Notes under the pieces: generated by a model | Told to the model about the DNA's origin: nothing | Databases searched by the model: none | Seen by the model: the letters and a program-made list of their open reading frames with translations, nothing else | Shown here: positions 27,951-38,009 of the stretch, piece by piece | How the letters are laid out: the number at the start of each line of letters is the position of its first letter | Numbering within the stretch: the first letter of the stretch is position 1 | Assembly (NCBI GenBank): GCA_012522855.1 | Contig: JAAYJQ010000024.1 | Location: 33,021-97,020 of the forward strand | Origin: Bacteroidales bacterium | GTDB lineage: Bacteria > Bacteroidota > Bacteroidia > Bacteroidales > UBA932 | Direction of reading: 5' to 3' | Length of the DNA stretch: 64,000 bases | Position numbers and translations under genes: made by a program

Positions 27951-28701
27951 TGTAGTTGACTTCTTTGAAGGCGTAATCCCGGAGGTTGCCTTCCTGCGTC
28001 TGCAGGAGCAGGCGGCCCGTTTCTGTCACCCCTACAATGGTTCCGCTGAACAACGCTCCTGAAGCGCAGTCCACATAGTCTTGAACGGAGCCGAGCTGGA
28101 AAAGCGAATTGGTGTATTCCCGGGCGAGAAGCAAGTAAGTATCTTCATTTTGCAGGGCTTCGAAGCGAACGCGCAGATGTTCGCAGAGCCGGGGGAGCAA
28201 TTCCTTGATGTCGTAATGCAAACAGGTCAGGCAAGCCATGGAGGTCGGATTGACCAACGAAGGGGGAAACTCCCGCTGATTAACGTTCAGTCCGATCCCC
28301 ACAACGCTCGCGTTCAGATATTCCCCTGCAAGCACATTTTCCACCAGCATGCCGCATATTTTCTTTCGTCCCGCATAAATGTCGTTCGGCCACTTCACCG
28401 TACAGGATATTCCTCCCTCTGCGAGAAAATCGAGCAGACCCAGGCTCGCCGCCTGGCTGATCCGGAATTGACGGTTGGCCCGGAGCGGCGGCAAGGCTCC
28501 AGGTCCGAATTTCAGCACCATCGAGAAGGTCAGATTCTCACCGGGTGCCGCATGCCACGTATTTCCCCGTTGTCCGCGTCCCGCGGTCTGGTTGAACGTC
28601 GCCAGCACTGACAAATTGGCAAGGCTCGAAATGCGCCTCGAAGCCTCGTTGTTCGTAGAATCGAGTTCATTGTGCCAGATGATGTGGACCTTGTTGCGCA
28701 T
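27943..28701 (-). CDS. birA: Biotin--[acetyl-CoA-carboxylase] ligase
   Basis: NELDSTNNEA, NQTAGRGQRGNTWHAAPGENLTFSM, VKWPNDIYAGRKKICGMLVEN. Confidence 0.94.
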   Translation of the reverse strand: MRNKVHIIWHNELDSTNNEASRRISSLANLSVLATFNQTAGRGQRGNTWHAAPGENLTFSMVLKFGPGALPPLRANRQFRISQAASLGLLDFLAEGGISCTVKWPNDIYAGRKKICGMLVENVLAGEYLNASVVGIGLNVNQREFPPSLVNPTSMACLTCLHYDIKELLPRLCEHLRVRFEALQNEDTYLLLAREYTNSLFQLGSVQDYVDCASGALFSGTIVGVTETGRLLLQTQEGNLRDYAFKEVNYII

Positions 28702-28718
28702 TGGTTCGGAAATTGTTT

Positions 28719-28726
28719 TATATTTG
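28719..28726 (+). promoter_or_regulatory. -7 element TATATTTG upstream of rsfS
   Basis: TAnnTTTG match in the birA-rsfS divergent spacer. Confidence 0.45.
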
Positions 28727-28746
28727 TAGGTTGCTTTATTTTTATG

Positions 28747-28754
28747 CAAAAATA
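28747..28754 (-). promoter_or_regulatory. -7 element TATTTTTG (minus strand) upstream of birA
   Basis: CAAAAATA on plus strand, about 46 bp upstream of the birA start. Confidence 0.45.
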
Positions 28755-28769
28755 TAAATAAAACAGAAT

Positions 28770-29150
28770 ATGATTACACACGATCTGAGGGTGATGGCCG
28801 ATGCTATGCTGGACAAGAAGGCACAACGTGTCGTCAGCATCGACCTTCGCCCCTTGGAAACCGCGATAACGGACCATTTTATGATCTGCAACGCGGATTC
28901 CACGACCGCCGTATCGGCGATCGCCGACAATATCATTGAAAAAATGCAGGATGTGGGGAGGAGCCCCTTCCGCAAGCAGGGAATGGAAAACAACTTTTGG
29001 ATCATTCTTGACTACGGGGACATCGTCGCCCATATCTTCCTGACCGAGTACCGCAATTTCTACCGGTTGGAGGATTTGTGGGCAGACGCGCCGCACAAGG
29101 AATACAATGAACGAAAAGTTCCTGCTTCCAAAACAAAAAAAACGAAATGA
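28770..29150 (+). CDS. rsfS: Ribosome silencing factor RsfS
   Basis: DKKAQRVVSIDLRPLETAITDHFMICNADSTTAVSAIADNI...DYGDIVAHIFLTEYRNFYRLEDLWADA. Confidence 0.94.
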   Translation: MITHDLRVMADAMLDKKAQRVVSIDLRPLETAITDHFMICNADSTTAVSAIADNIIEKMQDVGRSPFRKQGMENNFWIILDYGDIVAHIFLTEYRNFYRLEDLWADAPHKEYNERKVPASKTKKTK

Positions 29151-29151
29151 C

Positions 29152-31152
29152 ATGGCTGATGATATGAAAATGCGGCCGGGTGACCGCAACAGCAGCCGCA
29201 GAACCATGCGCATGCGGTTCAATTTTTCGTGGTTCTATCTGATCCTCATTCTGGGCATTGTCTGGATGTTGTTCAGTCAGGGCGGCGCGAACCCCCAGAA
29301 AATTGAATGGGATGAAGTGAAGACGATGTTCGTCGCCGGCGATATCAAGGAGATCAACTACGTCCGGAACGACTACAGAGGCGAAATATCGGTCAAGCCC
29401 GACCGGCTATCGAAATATGCCGATCGCTTCGGCGGCAAAGTTCCGTCCGCTTCTCCGCACTTCACCTTCCTGGTTTCCGACAAATTCGATGCGGAGAAGG
29501 AGTTCGGCGAACTCAATCTGTCGCTTCCGGAAGACGATAAGGTCAAAATTGTTGTCGAAAACGATAGCCGGGTCTGGGGACGGGTCCTGGAATGGATCCT
29601 GTTTCCCATCCTTTTGATCGTCATGTGGATCTGGATGTTCCGGGGATTCAGCCGGAACGTGGGCGGGGGAGGACCGGGCGGCGGTGTCGGCGGAGGCATT
29701 TTCAATGTCGGAAAATCGACCGGCAAGCTCGCGGACAAAGAAAAGGTCAATGTTACCTTCAAGGATGTGGCCGGACTCTACGGAGCGAAAGAAGAGGTGA
29801 TGGAAATCGTGGATTTCCTGAAGAACCCCAAAAAATACACCGCGCTGGGCGGAAAGATCCCGAAGGGAGCCTTGCTGGTCGGTCCTCCCGGCACAGGGAA
29901 GACCCTGCTGGCCAAAGCAGTGGCGGGGGAGGCCAACGTGCCTTTCTTCTCCATTTCCGGTTCGGATTTCGTAGAGATGTTCGTGGGAGTCGGCGCCTCG
30001 CGCGTCAGAGACCTGTTCCGCCAGGCGAAGGAAAAGGCTCCCTGCATCGTTTTCATCGACGAAATTGATGCCGTCGGCAGGGCAAGGGGGAAGAATGTGG
30101 GCTTTTCCTCCAATGACGAACGGGAGAACACGCTGAACCAACTTCTGACGGAAATGGACGGCTTCGATACCAATTCCGGGGTCATCATTCTGGCTGCCAC
30201 CAACCGCGCGGATATCCTGGACAAGGCCCTGATGCGCGCGGGACGTTTCGACCGGCAGATCCACGTGGATCTGCCCGAACTGAAAGAGCGGGAGGATATT
30301 TTCAATGTCCACATCCGCGGGTTGAAGATTTCGCCCGAGTTCGACGTGAAGTTCATGGCGCAGCACACGCCCGGCTTTTCCGGCGCGGACATCGCGAATG
30401 TCTGCAACGAGGCGGCCTTGACCGCAGCTCGGAAGAATAAAAAGGAAGTCGACCAGCAGGACTTTCTGGATGCTGTGGACCGGATTGTCGGCGGGCTGGA
30501 AAAGAAGGGTTCCATCATGACCCAGGCCGAGAAACGAACCACAGCCTATCACGAGGCCGGCCATGCCACGGTGGGCTGGCTGCTCCCGTATTCCGATCCG
30601 GTGTTCAAGGTCAGCCTCATCCCCAGAGGGGAGGCGCTTGGTTTGACGTGGTTCCTCCCGGACGAACGAAAGATCCTTTCGAAATCCGTGCTGATGGACA
30701 AGATGTGCGCCCTGATCGGCGGCCGAGTCGCGGAGGAAATCATCAACGGTGAACCGGCGACTGGGGCCTTGAACGACCTCGAGCGACTGACGCGGATGGC
30801 CTACAGCATGGTTCAGTACTACGGGATGAGCGAGAAAATCGGGGAGATTTCCTTCTATGATTCCACAGGGGCGCGTGGCTACGAATTCACCAAGCCCTAC
30901 AGCGAAAAGACAGCGGAGATCATGGACAAGGAAGTCAAAGATCTGATCCAGCAGATCCACGACAAGACGCTGAAACTGCTTCAGGACCACAAAGAAGGCT
31001 TCGTTCAGATCGCGCAGATCCTGCTGGAGAAAGAAGTCATTTTCGCGGATGACATTGAAAAAATCTTGGGTCCCAAGGTGAAGCCGCAGGTGGACGATTC
31101 GTTTCCCGATGAAACGGAAGAAGTAAACCAAATGAAGGAAGGCGATGAATAA
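29152..31152 (+). CDS. ftsH: ATP-dependent zinc metalloprotease FtsH
   Basis: [53 protein letters not shown] (HExxH). Confidence 0.97.
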   Translation: MADDMKMRPGDRNSSRRTMRMRFNFSWFYLILILGIVWMLFSQGGANPQKIEWDEVKTMFVAGDIKEINYVRNDYRGEISVKPDRLSKYADRFGGKVPSASPHFTFLVSDKFDAEKEFGELNLSLPEDDKVKIVVENDSRVWGRVLEWILFPILLIVMWIWMFRGFSRNVGGGGPGGGVGGGIFNVGKSTGKLADKEKVNVTFKDVAGLYGAKEEVMEIVDFLKNPKKYTALGGKIPKGALLVGPPGTGKTLLAKAVAGEANVPFFSISGSDFVEMFVGVGASRVRDLFRQAKEKAPCIVFIDEIDAVGRARGKNVGFSSNDERENTLNQLLTEMDGFDTNSGVIILAATNRADILDKALMRAGRFDRQIHVDLPELKEREDIFNVHIRGLKISPEFDVKFMAQHTPGFSGADIANVCNEAALTAARKNKKEVDQQDFLDAVDRIVGGLEKKGSIMTQAEKRTTAYHEAGHATVGWLLPYSDPVFKVSLIPRGEALGLTWFLPDERKILSKSVLMDKMCALIGGRVAEEIINGEPATGALNDLERLTRMAYSMVQYYGMSEKIGEISFYDSTGARGYEFTKPYSEKTAEIMDKEVKDLIQQIHDKTLKLLQDHKEGFVQIAQILLEKEVIFADDIEKILGPKVKPQVDDSFPDETEEVNQMKEGDE

Positions 31153-31975
31153 TGTGCTTTTGCGCGCGATCTCGGGCACCGTTTTCGTGCTGGTGATGCT
31201 CACCTGTCTGATGTTCAACAAGTTTTTGTTCGCAGGGATGGTCGTCTTGATCATGGTCTTGATGTTGGTGGAGTTCTACCGCATTACCATGGGAAGAAGT
31301 TACCGCTTTTCAAAATTCCTGGCCATACTGGCCGGGATTTTCCTATTCGGGATCTTGTTCGCCACCTCGGCGTACCACCTGCCCATGCGGTTTGTCGCCC
31401 TCTCCATGATCCCGGTGTTCATCGTGATGGTCAATTCCCTCTACATCGAGGACAAAGAGGAATACGGAAAACTCTCGAACATCTATACCGGACTGCTCTA
31501 CATCGCCGTCCCGCTCGCCCTCTCGAACTTGATCGCGTTTGACAAGAGCGGGAATTTCAGCGGGTTGCTGCTGATTTGCTTTTTCGTGATCATCTGGTGC
31601 GCGGACGTGGGCGCTTTCGCCATCGGCAACGCCTTGGGCAAACGCTTCCCCAAAAAACTTTTCCCGGAGGTCTCGCCGCACAAGACCTGGGTCGGTTTCA
31701 TAGGCGGACTTGTCTGCTCGGTGTTTGCAGCCTTCCTCCTGTACCGGTTCGGAATCCTTCGTTTCCCGCTGATGCACTCTCTGATCCTCTCCGTAGTCAT
31801 GAACATTGCCGGCGTCTACGGCGATTTGTATGAGTCCCAATGGAAGCGGTTCTACGGGGTAAAGGATTCCGGCAACATCATCCCCGGGCACGGAGGAGTG
31901 CTGGACCGCTTCGATAGCACCTTGATGGCGATGCCCTTCGGCGCGATCTATCTGGCCATATTCGACCTGCTCTGA
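31145..31975 (+). CDS. cdsA: Phosphatidate cytidylyltransferase
   Basis: Multi-pass membrane protein ending KDSGNIIPGHGGVLDRFDSTL (CDP-DG synthase signature). Confidence 0.93.
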   Translation: MNNVLLRAISGTVFVLVMLTCLMFNKFLFAGMVVLIMVLMLVEFYRITMGRSYRFSKFLAILAGIFLFGILFATSAYHLPMRFVALSMIPVFIVMVNSLYIEDKEEYGKLSNIYTGLLYIAVPLALSNLIAFDKSGNFSGLLLICFFVIIWCADVGAFAIGNALGKRFPKKLFPEVSPHKTWVGFIGGLVCSVFAAFLLYRFGILRFPLMHSLILSVVMNIAGVYGDLYESQWKRFYGVKDSGNIIPGHGGVLDRFDSTLMAMPFGAIYLAIFDLL

Positions 31976-32035
31976 TTTCACGGATTCGGGAATATTGCTT
32001 ATTTTTGCATCGGATAACCTCGATCGACCCCTTTT

Positions 32036-32692
32036 GTGAAGATTGACAAGAATTCATACGGAACGATTGCCTGGGTCTGCCTTGTACTGGCTGCCATGGT
32101 TGCCTGTATGTTCGCCTTTGTGCGTGTGCCTTTCATCACGATTCCGTTTTCCCTTCTCGTTTTTGTATTTATGTTCTTCGTGGTGTGGTTCCACCGGGTC
32201 CCCTCACGGCCGGTTCTTGATGAGGATCCCCGCGAGGTGACTTCGGTCGCCGACGGAAAAGTAATCATCGTGGAAAAAGTGTACGAACCGGAATACCTCA
32301 AGCGCGAGTGCACCCAGGTCTCGGTCTACATGGACTTTTTCAAAGTCCATTCCAATTTCTGGCCCATGACCGGTACGATTTCCTACTACAAGTATCATCC
32401 CGGAGATTACTTTCTGGCTTTCCTCCCCAAGGCTTCCGAACGGAATGAGCATTCATCCACCGGAATCCGGAACGAACACGGAGAAATATTCTTCAAACAG
32501 ATCGCAGGCATGTTCGCTCGCAGGATCGTCTGCTATTCGGAGGAAGGAAAGGCGGTTTCGAAAGGGAAGCAATGCGGAATCATCAAGTTCGGATCCCGGA
32601 TCGATGTCTTCCTGCCCCTGGACGCGGAGTTGAAAGTCCAAGTGGGAGACAATGCCCGGGCCTGCGAAACTGTCCTGGCCATACTGAAGTAA
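32036..32692 (+). CDS. psd: Phosphatidylserine decarboxylase family protein
   Basis: VSVYMDFFKVHSNFWPMTGTISYYKYHPGDYFLAF...GIIKFGSRIDVFLP (GS processing site). Confidence 0.92.
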   Translation: MKIDKNSYGTIAWVCLVLAAMVACMFAFVRVPFITIPFSLLVFVFMFFVVWFHRVPSRPVLDEDPREVTSVADGKVIIVEKVYEPEYLKRECTQVSVYMDFFKVHSNFWPMTGTISYYKYHPGDYFLAFLPKASERNEHSSTGIRNEHGEIFFKQIAGMFARRIVCYSEEGKAVSKGKQCGIIKFGSRIDVFLPLDAELKVQVGDNARACETVLAILK

Positions 32693-32695
32693 GAT

Positions 32696-34015
32696 ATGGG
32701 AGAAGCGATCTTTATACTTGTCCTCATCCTGCTGAACGGGGTATTTTCGATGTCGGAAATCGCTCTGATTTCCGCCCGCAAATCCAATCTGCAATCCGAA
32801 GCGGAGAAAGGGAACAAAGCCTCCGAAAATGCCTTCAAACTCGCATCGAATCCCGACAAGTTCCTTTCCTCCGTCCAAATCGGAATAACCCTTATCGGCA
32901 TTCTGACCGGTCTCATCTCGGGTGACCGGATCGCCGATACGTTCACGGAGTGGCTGACCACGCTCGGCATTTCCGCGGGCACTGCCGCAACGCTGGCCAA
33001 AACCATCATCGTCATCATTGTCACCTTCCTGACCATCCTCCTGGGAGAACTTGTTCCGAAACGGATCGGCTTGAGCAATCCGGAAAAAGTCTCAAAACGG
33101 GTCGCCGGACCGATGCGTTTCTTTTCCTGGATCGCCAATCCGGCAGTCAACTTCCTGGCGAAGAGCACCGAATGGGTTTCCCGGATGCTCGGGATCCGGG
33201 AAAACGAAACAAAGGTGACGGAAGAGGAAATCAAATTCATTCTGCAGGAAGGAACGGAAGATGGAGAAGTCTCCCCGGTAGAGCAAGATCTCGTGGAGAA
33301 AGTCTTCACTTTGGGAGACTTGAGCATCAGCACGATCATGACGCTCCGAGATGACATCGTATGGCTGGACACGTCCATGGACAAGGGTACGATCCAAAAA
33401 ACGATCGAAAACAATGTTTTCGAGCAATATCCGGTCGCCAACGGGGATCTGGACCATGTCATCGGCGTCCTCTCGCTGAAAGACTATGTCGTCAAACTCG
33501 GGGACATGAAGCCCGACGAGGTTCTGAATCTCAAAGAAATGATGAAAGAACCTGTCTACTTCCACGAAAACATGAATGTGTACGCAGTGCTCGAGGACAT
33601 GAAAGAGAACAAGGTCAGCCGGGCGCTGGTTTGCGACGAATTCGGTTCGCTCTGCGGCATCATTTCCCTCAAGGACATTCTCAATGCCCTGGTCGGCAAC
33701 CTGGGCACGGAGCCGCAGAAGGATCCGGACATCGTAGCGCGGCACGACGGGGACGGGTGGCTGGTCGACGGACAGATGTCGATTTACGATTTCCTTACCT
33801 ATTTCGACATCGAGGACTCGATGGAAGACTACGATTTCTCCACCGTCGCCGGCATGTTGATGGAAGTCACCGAACACGTCCCCGTCACAGGGGAGAAATG
33901 TGAATGGAAAGACTTTAGTTTCGAAGTCGCGGACAAAGACGGGGCACGCATCGACAAGGTCATTGTCAAGAAACTCCCTGAGAAGCCTCTATCAGCTCCA
34001 GAAGGCGATCAATAG
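32696..34015 (+). CDS. CNNM/DUF21-CBS domain membrane protein (hemolysin C/CorC-like family)
   Basis: FSMSEIALISARKSNLQSEAEKGNKAS, VQIGITLIGILTGL, ELVPKRIGLSNPEKV, CBS pair, C-terminal CorC_HlyC domain. Confidence 0.92.
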   Translation: MGEAIFILVLILLNGVFSMSEIALISARKSNLQSEAEKGNKASENAFKLASNPDKFLSSVQIGITLIGILTGLISGDRIADTFTEWLTTLGISAGTAATLAKTIIVIIVTFLTILLGELVPKRIGLSNPEKVSKRVAGPMRFFSWIANPAVNFLAKSTEWVSRMLGIRENETKVTEEEIKFILQEGTEDGEVSPVEQDLVEKVFTLGDLSISTIMTLRDDIVWLDTSMDKGTIQKTIENNVFEQYPVANGDLDHVIGVLSLKDYVVKLGDMKPDEVLNLKEMMKEPVYFHENMNVYAVLEDMKENKVSRALVCDEFGSLCGIISLKDILNALVGNLGTEPQKDPDIVARHDGDGWLVDGQMSIYDFLTYFDIEDSMEDYDFSTVAGMLMEVTEHVPVTGEKCEWKDFSFEVADKDGARIDKVIVKKLPEKPLSAPEGDQ

Positions 34016-35327
34016 CTTCCGTATCCGGAACATGACGCAGCACCGGGGTCCTGCCCCTGTAGATAGATACTTTGTGGTTACCCTCCCCGACATATCCCCA
34101 GTCTGCGTCCGCCATTTCTCCCGGCCCGTTCACGATGCAGCCCATGACCGCGATGACGCAGCCCTTGAGATGGGATGTGCGCTGCTTGACGGTTTCGAAG
34201 GCCTCTTGTAGGTCGTACATCGTTCTGCCGCAACCCGGACAGGCAATGTATTCGGGCCTGTAGAATCTTCTCCGGGCCGCCTGCATGAGTTCATCTACGA
34301 GGTAAGCTCCCGTTCCGGAGCCCTCGATCGAAATCTCCTTGCCTGCCTCATCGACATAGGTGCCTGCAAGTTCCAGTTCATCCAGTTCCTTGTCCAGCAA
34401 ACGCTTCCCGAAATCGCAGGAAAAATCGAACAGCAGGGTCTCCCGGGAAGGGGATCGGTATGTCGCCACCGCCTTGCGACTTTCGATGCGCAGAGACTCC
34501 AGACTGCTGGTGATCTTCCGGTCGTATCGCGCGGCCAGATAGGCGGCGACGGGAAGTTCGTTTTCGGGATCTTCGGTCAGCGAGACCCGGATCGTGTCTC
34601 CGATTCCTTCTGAAAGCAGGGTAGAGATGCCGACACAGGACTTGATCCGACCGCTGTCCCCGTTGCCTGCCTCGGTGACTCCCAGGTGGAGGGGAAAGAG
34701 GTGGCCGCGCGCGGCCATCAGCGACACCAAGCTTCTGTACGCGTCCACCATCACCCGCGTGTTGCTGGACTTGAGCGACACGACGACATTGAAGAACTTC
34801 GCCTGAACGCACATCTCAAGCCATTCCATCGCCGCCTTGGCCATCGCTTCGGGCGTGTTCCCGTACAGCCCGGTGATGTAGTCTCCCAAGGAGCCGTGGT
34901 TTACCCCGATCCGGATCGCGGTGCCTCCCTCCTTGCAAACTTCCAGCAGTTTGGCGAACTGCATGCGTGCTTCGGTGTGGTCCCGATGGAAATTGCCCGG
35001 ATTGATGCGGACCTTTTCCGCCACGCGGGCGGCCAAAATAGCCGTCCGCGAAGAGAAATGAATATCCGCGACCAAAGGGGTTTCCACCCCTCGGGCGCGG
35101 AGCCCCTCCTTGATGGCCTTGAGACATTCAACATCCGTCGGTCCCGGAACGGTGATCCGGATCAGTTGAGCACCAGCATGGTGCAGGCGCAGGCACTGGG
35201 CGAGGGTAGCGTCCACATCGGATGTGCGGGTGTCGCACATGGTCTGGATTACGATCGGATTTCCGCTTCCGATGCGGAGATTACCGGCCCGCGCCGTCCA
35301 GTGCTGGATTTCCGTAGACTGCGTCAT
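33966..35327 (-). CDS. ispG: 4-hydroxy-3-methylbut-2-enyl diphosphate synthase (IspG/GcpE)
   Basis: VIQTMCDTRTSDVDATLAQ, PLVADIHFSSRTAILAA, EYIACPGCGRTMYDLQEAF, GCIVNGPGEMADADWGYVG. Confidence 0.95.
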   Translation of the reverse strand: MTQSTEIQHWTARAGNLRIGSGNPIVIQTMCDTRTSDVDATLAQCLRLHHAGAQLIRITVPGPTDVECLKAIKEGLRARGVETPLVADIHFSSRTAILAARVAEKVRINPGNFHRDHTEARMQFAKLLEVCKEGGTAIRIGVNHGSLGDYITGLYGNTPEAMAKAAMEWLEMCVQAKFFNVVVSLKSSNTRVMVDAYRSLVSLMAARGHLFPLHLGVTEAGNGDSGRIKSCVGISTLLSEGIGDTIRVSLTEDPENELPVAAYLAARYDRKITSSLESLRIESRKAVATYRSPSRETLLFDFSCDFGKRLLDKELDELELAGTYVDEAGKEISIEGSGTGAYLVDELMQAARRRFYRPEYIACPGCGRTMYDLQEAFETVKQRTSHLKGCVIAVMGCIVNGPGEMADADWGYVGEGNHKVSIYRGRTPVLRHVPDTEAIDRLLELIEASQGVS

Positions 35328-36198
35328 AGGCCTCTTTCCGTAATTGGGTTTTTCCTTTTCCCGTCCGCTTGGTCAGCTGAAAATAGAGTCCGGCCGTTAC
35401 CATGAAATCAAACGGATAGGCAAACCGGTAATAATATTTGCTCATGTAGTCAGGGTCGTACAGGCTGCTCCAGCCGTACCGAACCGAACCGTTGACGTGG
35501 AACTCGAAGGGATCGAAGACCAGGGCGAAACCCACTCCGCCGGTCAATCCGTAGTCCAGCCGTCGGTCCGTGTCTTTAAAAGCGTGGACGAGTTCTTCGC
35601 TCACGGCCTCGCCGGTCCGGGTGATGGACAGGCGGTACCCACCGTAGATCCCGGCATCCGCCATGACCTTGAAGTGCAGCATGTCGATGTGGAAGTGCGC
35701 CATCAGCGGCACCTCGATGCATTCCATGACCGCCTGAGTCGCCCCTTCGAGGGTTGCCGTGACACCGGTCTCCTTGTTCTCCTTGAACTTGTAGCCCTCG
35801 TGTCCGTAGCGGACACCCGCTTTGAAGCCGAAGTACGGCAGGTAGCCGAACATCTTCCCGTATCGGGAATAGTAGATTCCGAATGTGCCGGGAAGCAGGA
35901 GTGACCCTTGCTCCATCGTAGGATTGAATGACATCCGGTTGAGCGATCCGCCGTATTCGAATCCGATCATGGAATAGTCGTTCACAATGAATTTCCGTTC
36001 AACTTGAACCGTATCCAGGTAGGCGTCCGAATATTCCATCTCATTCTGAAGATCGCGCCGGGAAACCGTATCCTGCAGAGATACGGGCTCCGGAGAAAAT
36101 AGATCCTGGGCGGAAGCGATCCCGATAGCGGCAGCAGTTGCCGCGACCGTCAAGAAGAAATATGCAAAACCTGTTTTCATCAAGCTGTATTTGATCAT
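35281..36198 (-). CDS. Outer membrane beta-barrel-like protein of unknown function
   Basis: Signal peptide (YFFLTVAATAAAIGIASAQ) and alternating aromatic/Gly beta-strand pattern. Confidence 0.7.
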   Translation of the reverse strand: MIKYSLMKTGFAYFFLTVAATAAAIGIASAQDLFSPEPVSLQDTVSRRDLQNEMEYSDAYLDTVQVERKFIVNDYSMIGFEYGGSLNRMSFNPTMEQGSLLLPGTFGIYYSRYGKMFGYLPYFGFKAGVRYGHEGYKFKENKETGVTATLEGATQAVMECIEVPLMAHFHIDMLHFKVMADAGIYGGYRLSITRTGEAVSEELVHAFKDTDRRLDYGLTGGVGFALVFDPFEFHVNGSVRYGWSSLYDPDYMSKYYYRFAYPFDFMVTAGLYFQLTKRTGKGKTQLRKEAYDAVYGNPALDGAGR

Positions 36199-37994
36199 TC
36201 GAACAGGGAAGTGATATCCAGATCCTGGGAAATCTCGCTCCGTTCCGGGATTTCCAGAATGTCCTTATCATCCACCGAGAAGAAACGGACCCGTTCCGGC
36301 TGTCTGCGCTGCAGCAGGTTGCCGGTATCCACGATCCCGTTCCCGTTGACATCTTCCGTGACCCGGAGTGAATATTTACCTTGTTTCAAGTAGGGGAAGG
36401 ACAAAGTCTGATCCTGCGAAACGGAATAACTCCGCAGCACTTTCGTCCTTTTTTCGTCCAACAGATCGACCACGCATTTACCTGTAACGCCGGTTACATG
36501 GACCGACAGGGAACTCAGATTCTCGTCCGTCGGCAGTGAAACCTTTACTTCGGTACTGTCGTTCCAGTGCCCGTTGATGTCCCGGAAGGTGCGATGGGGA
36601 ACCTTGAAGATGTATTCGTGCCCGGAAAGAATCTGAACCTGGGGAGTGATCAGATACCGGCGCAGATTGAGCGAATCCCGGACCAGTTTGAACTTCTCCT
36701 CCGTCTCCTGCTGTCTCGGGTTGACCGAGCGGAATTCCAACGCATCGAAATCTCCCCAGACCGGAGGATACTGAAACTCCATCGCGATTCCTTTCTGTTC
36801 GAACGTCTCAGGCGCGACCTGCAAATTGACCGTGAGCACGGTATCCGTGCGGGTTGTCTGGGTTCTGGCCGCTCTGCGGGACCTGGACCCGGCCACGTTT
36901 TCCCGGACAAGACGGATTTCTTCAGTGGCGGGACTCAAGACACCAAGGGTGTCGGTCTTGCGGTATTTCACGAACAGATGCAAGGTGTCCGGCATGGGAC
37001 GCGGATCATTCACCCAGAGTTCCAAACTGTCCTTGGGGATATTGAACTGAGCGATCACCCGATTCGCAGCGATTCCGCGGAACCAAAGCGAGTCGATCCG
37101 GGCGTCGGGCGCCATGAAAGTGATGTAGGCGGCCCGATCCGCCAAACGGGCCTTGTTCAGGATCAACTGCTTGGATGGACGTTCGCGGAATACATTCAAT
37201 TCCACTTCGCTCCGGCGCGCCTTGCAATTCAGAGTATCTTTCATTTCGTACTTCATCAGTTCCGGCAGCGTGTCGTTCACAACGGTGGTCGGCCGGAAAA
37301 GCGTGTCCAGAAAGGCGATCCTGTCCTCGTCCGGATCATACTTGTTGTTCCCGTTGGCATCGACCACAGCGTACATGCGGAAAAGCGTATCCTGCAGATT
37401 CCGGAGACAGAAAAAGCCCCAGTCATCCGTTTTGATCGAAGCGAAGGGACGCTGAAGAAAGACGGCGGAATCCCCGTGGTCCTTGTACAGCATCACGGTC
37501 GCCCCTTTGATCGGCTTCAAGTCCTCGCAATCCTGCACGGTTCCGGTGACCATCATGCTGTCGATCGATGTCCCGGTGGAAAACACAGCCGTATATCCCG
37601 GGAAAAAATTCCCCTCGTTGTTGTCTACGATCGCGCCGGTCAAATCCAAAGTATAGGTCGTATTGGGAAGCAGGTCTTCCTCAAAGTACACCACCACACT
37701 CTTCCCTCTGATCCTGTATTTGGGCGACTTTTCCTGGGGAGGGGAGAGATAGATACCCTTCGGTTCTTTCACTACGACATATTCATCGAAAGTGAAGACG
37801 ATCTGGGTACCATGCACCGGCACAGAAAGCGCTCCCGGAGCTGGTGACACCTTGACGATCATGGGCGGAATCGTGTCTTTCGCTCCGCCGGTCGGCGCCT
37901 GTGTCGTGTTCGCGCAGGAATGGGAAAAGAGGGCGAAGACCAGGGCGGCGGCCAAGAAAGCGGGCAAGGCGTATTTCGAGAAAAGAGACTTCAT
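36195..37994 (-). CDS. Ig-like domain lipoprotein
   Basis: Lipobox-type ALFSHSCANTTQAPTGG; PPMIVKVSPAPGALSVPVHGTQIVFTFDEYVVVKEPKGI resembles a SbsA-type Ig fold. Confidence 0.8.
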   Translation of the reverse strand: MKSLFSKYALPAFLAAALVFALFSHSCANTTQAPTGGAKDTIPPMIVKVSPAPGALSVPVHGTQIVFTFDEYVVVKEPKGIYLSPPQEKSPKYRIRGKSVVVYFEEDLLPNTTYTLDLTGAIVDNNEGNFFPGYTAVFSTGTSIDSMMVTGTVQDCEDLKPIKGATVMLYKDHGDSAVFLQRPFASIKTDDWGFFCLRNLQDTLFRMYAVVDANGNNKYDPDEDRIAFLDTLFRPTTVVNDTLPELMKYEMKDTLNCKARRSEVELNVFRERPSKQLILNKARLADRAAYITFMAPDARIDSLWFRGIAANRVIAQFNIPKDSLELWVNDPRPMPDTLHLFVKYRKTDTLGVLSPATEEIRLVRENVAGSRSRRAARTQTTRTDTVLTVNLQVAPETFEQKGIAMEFQYPPVWGDFDALEFRSVNPRQQETEEKFKLVRDSLNLRRYLITPQVQILSGHEYIFKVPHRTFRDINGHWNDSTEVKVSLPTDENLSSLSVHVTGVTGKCVVDLLDEKRTKVLRSYSVSQDQTLSFPYLKQGKYSLRVTEDVNGNGIVDTGNLLQRRQPERVRFFSVDDKDILEIPERSEISQDLDITSLFE

Positions 37995-38009
37995 GCTTTC
38001 ACGTTTTCA

